From contig JAEWRS010000511.1 in the NCBI GenBank assembly GCA_023398855.1, forward strand, positions 1 through 5,102: 5,102 nt of DNA. Direction: 5' to 3'. The notes under the pieces were generated by a model. That model was not told the origin of the DNA. It saw nothing but the letters and a program-made list of their open reading frames with translations, and made no database searches. Origin of the DNA: Bacillota bacterium (GTDB taxonomy: Bacteria > Bacillota > Clostridia > Lachnospirales > Lachnospiraceae). Shown here piece after piece: positions 1 to 5,056 of this stretch. Positions within the stretch are counted from its first letter, which is position 1. The number at the start of each line of letters is the position of its first letter. Position numbers and translations under genes: made by a program.

Positions 1-41
1 ATCATCTTATTGGTTTCATTTACCTCAAACATATTTAGCAT
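1..41 (-). CDS. UPF0210 (DUF711/PFL-like) family protein, N-terminal fragment
   Basis: Only the first 13 codons are present; the gene runs off the left edge. The visible residues, MLNMFEVNETNKMI with the last codon cut, match the usual beginning of UPF0210 proteins (a short leader, then an E-V-x-E-T-x-x-M-I stretch). The function of the family is not established. Its gene commonly follows a UPF0237 ACT-domain gene, as it does here. I chose the ATG at 41 because it begins the conserved segment and has an AAAAGGA sequence about 11 nt upstream. In-frame ATGs at 53 and 80 also exist. The one at 80 overlaps the stop codon of the ACT gene (TAATG) but has no ribosome-binding site. The identification rests on a very short stretch plus gene order. 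Confidence 0.75.
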   Translation of the reverse strand, partial: MLNMFEVNETNKM

Positions 42-79
42 ATCAAGAACCATCCTTTTCTTAAGCCTTTGCCTTATCA

Positions 80-352
80 TTAGATACGGTGCATACTGGT
101 GAAGATTTCCTCTCGCTGGCATTTTACCTTAACGCCGATTTCATCACCAATCTGTTCCAGTTCATCGGACAGCTCTCCGAAAGGCTTTGTTGCGTCATTG
201 ATATCCACGATCATCATCATATTAAAGAAGCCCTGGACAATTGTCTGGGAAATATCCAATATATTCACCTGGTTGCCTGCCAGATAAGTACAGATCTTTG
301 CAATGATACCAACGGTGTCTTTTCCAACTACTGTAATAATCGTTTTGTTCAT
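80..352 (-). CDS. UPF0237-type ACT domain protein
   Basis: This is a 90-residue protein made of a single ACT domain, the normal length for UPF0237. It opens with the typical beta strand and turn MNKTIITVVGKDTVGIIAKI (residues 1-20), where a G-x-D-x-x-G-I-I-A pattern forms the usual ligand-binding turn. The second strand follows at residues 29-39 (VNILDISQTIV) and a hydrophobic third strand at 43-50 (FNMMMIVD). ACT domains usually bind amino acids or other small ligands and dimerise; no ligand can be read from the sequence. The start at 352 is fixed by a GAGGAG ribosome-binding site 7 nt upstream; the reading frame stays open another 47 codons but those residues do not look like ACT sequence. 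It lies 46 nt after the YycJ-like gene and just before a UPF0210 gene, its frequent partner, so the two probably act together. Confidence 0.93.
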   Translation of the reverse strand: MNKTIITVVGKDTVGIIAKICTYLAGNQVNILDISQTIVQGFFNMMMIVDINDATKPFGELSDELEQIGDEIGVKVKCQREEIFTSMHRI

Positions 353-359
353 AATACTT

Positions 360-365
360 CTCCTC
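360..365 (-). promoter_or_regulatory. Ribosome-binding site deciding the ACT gene start
   Basis: On the minus strand GAGGAG lies 7 nt before the ATG at 352. It separates the true 90-residue ACT protein from a 137-codon open frame that would begin inside the upstream YycJ-like gene. Confidence 0.85.
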
Positions 366-398
366 TTCCATTCGTTTATAAGCCCACAGTTCAGCTCG

Positions 399-1196
399 CT
401 ATATTGTAATAATCTCTGACATCTGATCTCTTTTTGCAACTGATATGGAAAAATCTGATGCCTTAAACGGAGTATCTCCCTCTGTGATTTCAAGCTTTAC
501 AGTCTCATAAGCAAGTTCCTCATAATTGTTCTCCTTGCTTAAGTGGCCCAGCAAAACCTTCTTTAAGTTATCATGGAGAATACAGCACAAAAGCCGCCCC
601 GCATTCTCATTGGAAAGGTGTCCGTGATCCCCCAGGATCCGTCGTTTTAAATAATAGGGATAGGGTCCTGCCTGCAGCATATTTACATCGTGGTTGGACT
701 CTAACAGTACGGCATCAAGTCCCTGGAGATGCTCAATGATGTACTGGTCGTAATGTCCCATATCCGTGGCCACGGCAACAGACTTGCGCCCGTGCTGAAT
801 CCTGTAAGCTACCGGGTTTGAGGCGTCGTGATCAATGGAAAAGGGCTTTACTTCCAGATCCCCCACACAAAAATCCACGTCAGGCCTGATGGGGCAAAAT
901 AGTTCCCTGGGATATTCCCCCAGATACTTCTGCTTTGATATCTCGTCCAGGGTCTCCTTTGTTCCATAAATGGGGACCCCATACTTTCTGGCCAGAACTC
1001 CCAGCCCCTTCGTATGGTCGGAATGTTCATGAGTAATGACAATTCCGGTCAGTTCATTTCCCTTTATTCCAATCTCATTCAATCCCTGTTCGATCCGTTT
1101 GTTGCTGATCCCGGCATCCACTAAGACATGTGTCGTATCGGAACCCACGTAAATGCAGTTTCCGCTGCTACCGCTTGCTATACTTACCAATCTCAT
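399..1196 (-). CDS. yycJ: YycJ/WalJ-family metallo-beta-lactamase-fold hydrolase
   Basis: This is a 265-residue cytoplasmic protein with no signal peptide. It starts with the family signature S-I-A-S-G-S-S-G-N (residues 5-13) and carries a full set of metal ligands: HEHSDH at 56-61, H123/D124, D145 (ATDMG), E166-SNHD, and H191/H193 (GDHGH), followed by GHLS at 217-220. The length and the ESNHD and KRRIL-x-D-x-GH segments match Bacillus subtilis YycJ closely. The family is a two-metal hydrolase. In Bacillus it sits in the walRK operon, and a homologue has been proposed to be a DNA exonuclease linked to mismatch repair, so an activity on nucleic acid is plausible but not shown here. AGAGGA lies 6 nt before the start codon, and the gene begins 13 nt after coaE ends, which suggests cotranscription. 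No walR, walK or walH gene is visible beside it. Confidence 0.92.
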   Translation of the reverse strand: MRLVSIASGSSGNCIYVGSDTTHVLVDAGISNKRIEQGLNEIGIKGNELTGIVITHEHSDHTKGLGVLARKYGVPIYGTKETLDEISKQKYLGEYPRELFCPIRPDVDFCVGDLEVKPFSIDHDASNPVAYRIQHGRKSVAVATDMGHYDQYIIEHLQGLDAVLLESNHDVNMLQAGPYPYYLKRRILGDHGHLSNENAGRLLCCILHDNLKKVLLGHLSKENNYEELAYETVKLEITEGDTPFKASDFSISVAKRDQMSEIITI

Positions 1197-1209
1197 GATT
1201 TCCTCTTTC

Positions 1210-1794
1210 CTATCTATCCCCGTTTTTCAATATTTCAGCCAGCTGTCTCCTCACTGCTTCCATGGAACCGTCATTTTCAATCACCCGCGTACAACGGCTT
1301 AAAAACTCCGATTCAGAAGCCTGACTGGCAATAATTCGTTCCGAAAACTCTCGTGTATAGCCCCTGCTTTCCGCCAAACGGCTGATCCGGTTCTCCTTTG
1401 AAGTGCGGATATACCACACTTCATCCCAGCTGTCATCCGTCTCTTTATTCATAATTGCAAATTCTACCACAATAAGCCTTGCTTGGGAAGCAGAAATTTT
1501 ATCACTTATGGTTTTCCATACCATGGGGTGAATGATTCCATTGACAATTTCCCTTGCGCTGTTATCATGAAAAATACGTGCGGCCAGGGCTTTGCGGTCA
1601 ATGGCTCCCTCTGTGTTCAGGAAGCCCTTGCCAAGGGCCTGCGTCACTGCCAGATATCCTTCCATTCCCGGTTCCATCAGCAGGCGGGCCACCTCATCTG
1701 CCTTAATGATTTCCGCACCATATTCTTCCTTCAAAATAGAAAGAACCATGCTTTTTCCGGCTCCAACCCCGCCAGTCAGTCCAATCACTTTCAT
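1210..1794 (-). CDS. coaE: Dephospho-CoA kinase
   Basis: CoaE performs the last step of coenzyme A synthesis, ATP-dependent phosphorylation of the 3' hydroxyl of dephospho-CoA, in the cytoplasm. The protein has 194 residues, the usual size. It begins MKVIGLTGGVGAGKS with a Walker A loop at 8-15 (K14, S15). Further landmarks are A32-D33-E34-V35-A36 (the usual substrate-side D-x-x-A), I-I-H-P at 87-90, the strand before the lid at 107-112 (LIVVEF), and an R-x-x-R-L-x-x-R-G-Y lid segment (R136 to Y146). The D-x-P-L-L-F-E segment of many CoaE proteins is replaced by V-E-F-A-I-M-N-K-E (110-118), which may be lineage style. The start at 1794 puts the Walker loop at the normal distance from the N terminus; AGGGGG lies 10 nt upstream. 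The frame stays open to 1884, but those 30 codons show no CoaE similarity. It follows polA, a common pairing. Confidence 0.95.
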   Translation of the reverse strand: MKVIGLTGGVGAGKSMVLSILKEEYGAEIIKADEVARLLMEPGMEGYLAVTQALGKGFLNTEGAIDRKALAARIFHDNSAREIVNGIIHPMVWKTISDKISASQARLIVVEFAIMNKETDDSWDEVWYIRTSKENRISRLAESRGYTREFSERIIASQASESEFLSRCTRVIENDGSMEAVRRQLAEILKNGDR

Positions 1795-1910
1795 CCTGTC
1801 ACAACCCCCTATTTCTTGTAAATACAACAGACCAGCCCGGCATGTCTGGACTCCATCTGACGGCTGCCCTTCTGCCTGAGGCAAAATCCCATGAAGGCCG
1901 GCAAAGGATT
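1795..1910 (-). other. polA-coaE spacer
   Basis: This 116-nt gap lies between the polA stop codon and the coaE start. It is open in the coaE frame from an ATG at 1884, giving an unrecognised 30-residue extension that I reject. On the transcribed strand there are a few weak hairpins: TGCC-TCA-GGCA, a CAGAC/GTCTG stem with internal mismatches, and TTGT-ATTT-ACAA just before the coaE ribosome-binding site. None is followed by a U-tract, so there is no intrinsic terminator and readthrough from polA is expected. I see no convincing promoter. Confidence 0.5.
1805..1810 (-). promoter_or_regulatory. Ribosome-binding site of coaE
   Basis: On the minus strand AGGGGG lies 10 nt before the ATG at 1794. 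It supports the short CoaE start over the upstream ATG at 1884. Confidence 0.6.
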
Positions 1911-4460
1911 TTACTTTGCATCAAACCAGGAATCTCCTACGTTTGCCTCCACTTCAAGGGACACTGCAAGGTCTGCCGCATGTTTCATTTCTTCCACCAG
2001 AAGCACCTTTACCTGGTCCACTTCATTACGGTACGCTTCAATGAGAAGCTCATCATGAACCTGAAGAACAATCCTGGATCGTAATCCCTGCCTTTTCAAG
2101 GCATTATCCACCCTTATCATGGCAATCTTGATAATATCTGCTGCCGTGCCCTGGATAGGCGAATTCATGGCTACCCGTTCTCCAAAAGAACGCTGCATGA
2201 AATTGGTGGATTTCAGTTCAGGAACCGGGCGGCGTCTGCCGAACATGCTGGAGGCATAGCCCTGTTCCCTGGCCTGGGCCACCAGGCCTTCTAAAAATGA
2301 TTTTACTCCAGGATAGGTTTCAAAATACTTATTAATATATTCGGAGGCCTCTTTTCTGGTAATGCTTAAACCTTCACTTAAGCCAAAAGAGCTGATTCCA
2401 TATACAATGCCAAAGTTCACTGCCTTTGCATTCCTTCTCTGAAGAGACGTCACTTCATGAAGAGGGACATGGAACACCTGGGAAGCTGTGATGGCATGGA
2501 TATCCTCAGCCTGCCGGTATGCCCCGATAAGCCGCTGGTCCCCTGACATATGGGCCAATACTCTCAGTTCAATCTGAGAATAATCCGCATCAACAAATAC
2601 GCAGTCTTCCTGAGGAACGAAAACCTTCCTGATTTCCCTTCCCAGTTCCACACGGACCGGAATGTTCTGCAGGTTGGGCTCCGTGCTGCTGATTCTTCCG
2701 GTGGCCGTAATCGTCTGGTTAAAGGTACCGTGAATGCGTTCATCCGATCCAATATAGGCTGCCAGTCCATCCGCATAGGTAGAATTTAACTTTGTCAGCT
2801 GCCTGTAGTCCAGAATCAGACTGATCGCGGGCCAGTCTGAGGCCAGCTTTTCCAATACATCCGCAGCCGTTGAATAACCGGTTTTCGTCTTTTTTCCTCC
2901 CGGAATCTTCATATGATCAAAAAGGACTTCACCAAGCTGCTTGGGAGAATTGATGTTAAAGGTTTCTCCTGTTTCCTCATATATCTTCTGTTCCAGCTCT
3001 GCAATACGGACCTTTAAACGGTCCCCATATTCCTTAAGCCGTTCCCTTTCTACCCGGATTCCAGCTTCTTCCATTCGAAAAAGACTGTAGGTCAAAGGCA
3101 TTTCAATATCATAAAACAGCTTATCCATGCCCGACTTCTTCAGCTCCTCATGAAGCAGACTCTGACATTTTAGAGCAACATAGGACATATAACAGATACA
3201 GGAAACAGCGTTTTCTCTGTTTTCCTCCAGGGCATGCTTAAAGGAGCCTTTTCCTATAAGCTCCACTTTGGAAGGAATGGAAAGCTCCAAGTAATCTGCC
3301 GCCAGGTCCTTGTATTCATAAGAATCCTTTAATGGATCCAGCAAATATGCGGCAATACTTGCATCAAACACCGGATCTTCCGTTGTAAGCTTTAAGAAGG
3401 AAAGCTGTTTCTTTAAATGAAGGACAGCTGCCACATCTGCCTTCTTACATATCTCCGCCCCTTTCTCCGCCAGATATTCCGGCTTGAGAAGCCCCTGGGG
3501 AATGAAGCAATAGCATTCTGTTTCACTGAGACAAAGAGACAGGGCTGATATGGATTTGTCCTCAATCACCAGATGGATACCCAGCCGGCATCCTTTAGCA
3601 CATGTTAAAAATATTGTTTCAGCCTCTGAAGGGTCTGTTACCACATGAAAGTATGATTCCAGAGAGGGTTCTTCTTCTCCCGGAAAAACAGCGGGCACAA
3701 AATCCATGTCAATGATCTTCTGTATCTCCATCTGCTCCAGAGTTTTTGTGTAATCCAGGCGAATATCACAATCCTTTCGAAGAGTAACAGATACTTCCCT
3801 TTTCCTAATCTCTTCCTGATTATCGTTAAGCGTCTCCCTGATCCTCTGAGACACGATGTCTTCCACCTGTTTAAAAATCGTTTCAATGTTGTGATACTCT
3901 CTTATGAGCTCACAGGCAGTTCTTTCTCCAATTCCCTCTGTTCCGGCCAATGCAAAAACACCTTTTAATTCCTCTGGCTCAAGGCCGAATTCTTCCCTGA
4001 TAAACTCCATGGAATAAGGCTTAAACTCCAGGCCCTCTTCTCCTGCATCCAAAAGCTTAAGTGTCACATGTTCTTCCACTGCCTGTAAAAGCATCCGGTC
4101 TCCTGACAGGAGGATAACTTCTCCGTCTTCTTGCTTACATCCTTTTGCCAATGACGCCAGAATATCCGATGAAGTATAACCTTCTTTATAAAGAACAGGA
4201 AGTCCCAGGGAAAGCAGAGACTCTTTTAAAAGCTCTTCCTGCTTTAAAAGCTCTTCCTGCACCATGTTGTTTATATGAAGCTCTTTGGGTCTGCCAACTA
4301 CGAAAAAATCAAAGGCAGCTGCCACATAATCCGCTTCCTTTGCCTCCATCAGATCTTTTACCAGGCTTTGAACACCCTTCGCCGCATTAGAAGGAAGTCC
4401 AAAAAAAGCATTCAGTATCATGCTGCTTCCGTCAATTAATATAATTTTCTTTCTATCCAT
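1911..4460 (-). CDS. polA: DNA polymerase I, polymerase-only form with eroded nuclease domains
   Basis: This 849-residue family A polymerase is shorter than the roughly 880-930 of most full Pol I proteins. The C-terminal polymerase is intact: T-A-T-G-R-I-S-S-T-E-P-N-L-Q-N (585-599), motif A D-A-D-Y-S-Q-I-E-L-R (624-633, metal ligand D626), motif B R-R-N-A-K-A-V-N-F-G-I-V-Y-G (675-688; K679, F683, Y687), G-R-R-R-P (741-745) and motif C V-H-D-E (801-804). The middle 3'-5' exonuclease region (about 268-435) lacks the D-x-E and Y-x-x-x-D acids. The N-terminal 5' nuclease region (about 1-250) keeps D10, D51, D99 and D121, but E-A-D-D has become T-S-S-D (96-99), G-D-K-D has become G-D-R-M (120-123), the arch segment is replaced, and G-D-x-S-D-N-I-P-G-V is deleted at 173/174. 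It should therefore fill gaps but not remove primers. AGAGGA lies 4 nt before the ATG; an in-frame ATG at 4493 falls in the leader repeat and is less likely. Confidence 0.95.
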   Translation of the reverse strand: MDRKKIILIDGSSMILNAFFGLPSNAAKGVQSLVKDLMEAKEADYVAAAFDFFVVGRPKELHINNMVQEELLKQEELLKESLLSLGLPVLYKEGYTSSDILASLAKGCKQEDGEVILLSGDRMLLQAVEEHVTLKLLDAGEEGLEFKPYSMEFIREEFGLEPEELKGVFALAGTEGIGERTACELIREYHNIETIFKQVEDIVSQRIRETLNDNQEEIRKREVSVTLRKDCDIRLDYTKTLEQMEIQKIIDMDFVPAVFPGEEEPSLESYFHVVTDPSEAETIFLTCAKGCRLGIHLVIEDKSISALSLCLSETECYCFIPQGLLKPEYLAEKGAEICKKADVAAVLHLKKQLSFLKLTTEDPVFDASIAAYLLDPLKDSYEYKDLAADYLELSIPSKVELIGKGSFKHALEENRENAVSCICYMSYVALKCQSLLHEELKKSGMDKLFYDIEMPLTYSLFRMEEAGIRVERERLKEYGDRLKVRIAELEQKIYEETGETFNINSPKQLGEVLFDHMKIPGGKKTKTGYSTAADVLEKLASDWPAISLILDYRQLTKLNSTYADGLAAYIGSDERIHGTFNQTITATGRISSTEPNLQNIPVRVELGREIRKVFVPQEDCVFVDADYSQIELRVLAHMSGDQRLIGAYRQAEDIHAITASQVFHVPLHEVTSLQRRNAKAVNFGIVYGISSFGLSEGLSITRKEASEYINKYFETYPGVKSFLEGLVAQAREQGYASSMFGRRRPVPELKSTNFMQRSFGERVAMNSPIQGTAADIIKIAMIRVDNALKRQGLRSRIVLQVHDELLIEAYRNEVDQVKVLLVEEMKHAADLAVSLEVEANVGDSWFDAK
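4225..4260 (-). repeat. Perfect tandem 18-bp duplication inside polA
   Basis: Two identical 18-bp units (4225-4242 and 4243-4260, tttaaaagctcttcctgc on the plus strand) lie head to tail. They keep the reading frame and encode two copies of Q-E-E-L-L-K (PolA residues 68-79). The duplication falls where a normal Pol I has the helical arch that threads the 5' flap, and lengthens a charged helix there. Confidence 0.95.
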
Positions 4461-4573
4461 GTTTCCTCTTTCCTGCCCATGTATTTTGGGCATAAAGGTA
4501 TACCCGCAGGGTGTTTCCTCTTTCCTGCCCACGTTATCTGGGCATAAAGGTATACCCGCAGGGTGTTTCCTCT
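4461..4573 (-). repeat. 52-bp tandem hairpin repeat (2.2 copies) forming the polA leader
   Basis: Two full units (4461-4512 and 4513-4564) and the first 9 bp of a third (4565-4573) fill almost all of the gap between the zf-HC2 gene and polA. The units match at 48 of 52 positions. On the transcribed strand each reads: AGAGGAAAC, a small hairpin ACCC-TGC-GGGT, the palindrome GGTATACC overlapping its end, then a hairpin with stem TGCCCA/TGGGCA and a 7-nt loop, then GGAA. All four differences lie in that 7-nt loop (4480-4486 versus 4532-4538), while both stem arms are identical. The AGAGGA of the polA-proximal unit boundary is the polA ribosome-binding site, so the repeat lies in the untranslated leader. 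Copy 2 also holds a three-codon minimal reading frame (ATG at 4545, then TAA) without a ribosome-binding site. Neither hairpin has a U-tract, so these are not terminators. Confidence 0.95.
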
Positions 4574-4575
4574 CA

Positions 4576-4923
4576 TCACAGCAAGCCACACTGCAGCCAG
4601 ATCCTGCACTGCAAAAGGACTGTAAGAACCAGTGCCATTACACTTACAGTTGACACTGCATATTTAGCAATCTTAATGCACCTTATGACCTGAAGCCTTT
4701 GTTTCGACTGTTCTATGGCAGCTTCCAGTGCTCCTTTTATATTATAATTCCCCACTTCGGAATCCAGCTGCGTGATTCCTACATTCACAGTAAAATATAT
4801 TTCCAGTTCCTCACGGCAATCCGGACAGGATTCCATATGTTCCAGAAACTGCCCCAGTTCTTCATCCGTCAATTCATCCTTGATGTATGGCATGACCAGA
4901 CGTTCTGTTTCCTTACATGTCAT
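4576..4923 (-). CDS. zf-HC2 domain membrane protein, putative anti-sigma factor
   Basis: This 115-residue protein has an N-terminal anti-sigma-type zinc finger: C3, then H29-x3-C33-x2-C36 (H-M-E-S-C-P-D-C). A charged helical linker follows at about 62-84. A single hydrophobic segment at about 86-104 (Y-A-V-S-T-V-S-V-M-A-L-V-L-T-V-L-L core) is probably a membrane anchor, leaving only about 11 residues outside, so there is no extracytoplasmic sensor domain. Proteins of this type usually bind an ECF sigma factor at the membrane, but no sigma gene is next to it in this window, so the partner and function are unknown. AAGGAGG lies 10 nt before the ATG. It is the first gene after the promoter at 4958-4986, 115 nt ahead of polA, so it is probably cotranscribed with polA. 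Confidence 0.85.
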   Translation of the reverse strand: MTCKETERLVMPYIKDELTDEELGQFLEHMESCPDCREELEIYFTVNVGITQLDSEVGNYNIKGALEAAIEQSKQRLQVIRCIKIAKYAVSTVSVMALVLTVLLQCRIWLQCGLL

Positions 4924-4933
4924 TGCCCAGACA

Positions 4934-4940
4934 CCTCCTT
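4934..4940 (-). promoter_or_regulatory. Ribosome-binding site of the zf-HC2 gene
   Basis: On the minus strand AAGGAGG, a perfect anti-Shine-Dalgarno match, lies 10 nt before the ATG at 4923. This fixes the start of the zf-HC2 protein. Confidence 0.85.
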
Positions 4941-4957
4941 AAACACATCTTCTGTCT

Positions 4958-4986
4958 ATCATACAATATATTGTTCCTATTTTCAA
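4958..4986 (-). promoter_or_regulatory. Sigma-A promoter for the zf-HC2/polA cluster
   Basis: On the minus strand a -35 TTGAAA (4981-4986) is separated by exactly 17 nt from a -10 TATGAT (4958-4963). Transcription should start near 4951, giving a leader of about 28 nt before the zf-HC2 start. No other equally good promoter is seen between here and polA. Confidence 0.8.
4963..4974. promoter_or_regulatory. 12-bp palindrome in the promoter spacer, possible NrdR-like operator
   Basis: ACAATATATTGT is a perfect inverted repeat that overlaps the last base of the -10 and fills much of the spacer of the minus-strand promoter. Its central ten bases (CAATATATTG) fit the core of the NrdR box consensus (C-W-A-T-A-T-A-T-W-G); the outer bases fit poorly. 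NrdR boxes normally occur in pairs, and only a weak second candidate is visible upstream. A chance AT-rich palindrome is possible. Confidence 0.35.
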
Positions 4987-5008
4987 TTTAATAATCGCAA
5001 AAAAACAC

Positions 5009-5037
5009 TTGCCAAATGGAAAATCCTATGATAAAAT
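5009..5037 (+). promoter_or_regulatory. Sigma-A promoter for tRNA-Leu
   Basis: TTGCCA (5009-5014) lies 17 nt before TAAAAT (5032-5037) on the plus strand. The expected start is near 5044, about 13 nt before the mature tRNA. It is divergent from the polA-cluster promoter; the two -35 elements lie about 22 bp apart with an A-rich stretch (A7 at about 5000-5006) between them. Confidence 0.75.
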
Positions 5038-5056
5038 AATGAACGTTGTAAGCAGC

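Noticed and set aside
89..409. Plus-strand open frames over the minus-strand genes (here and at 1483-1821, 1842-2084, 4699-5031 and others)
   Set aside because: They lie antisense to well-supported genes, lack ribosome-binding sites and encode no recognisable domain.
1795..1884. Extended CoaE N terminus or a separate small protein
   Set aside because: The 30 extra residues show no family similarity, the ATG at 1884 has no ribosome-binding site, and the CoaE Walker loop is normally within the first 15 residues.
3710..4460. Frameshift or sequencing error as the cause of the missing Pol I nuclease motifs
   Set aside because: The frame is open throughout, recognisable 5' nuclease landmarks (D10, A-A-F-D, S-D-I, S-G-D, G-I-G-E-R-T-A) all occur in the same frame and order, and the changes are substitutions plus in-frame deletions.
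4474..4564. Intrinsic terminator or attenuator before polA
   Set aside because: The hairpins have short stems (6 and 4 bp) and are followed by purines or mixed sequence, not a U-tract, on the transcribed strand.
4461..4573. CRISPR array
   Set aside because: The units are directly adjacent with no unique spacers and only 2.2 copies; variation is a 7-nt hairpin loop, not spacer-like.
4461..4589. A longer PolA starting at an upstream in-frame ATG (4589 or 4493)
   Set aside because: The extra residues are translated hairpin repeat, resemble no Pol I N terminus and lack a ribosome-binding site, whereas the ATG at 4460 has AGAGGA at a workable distance and leads straight into I-I-L-I-D-G-S-S.
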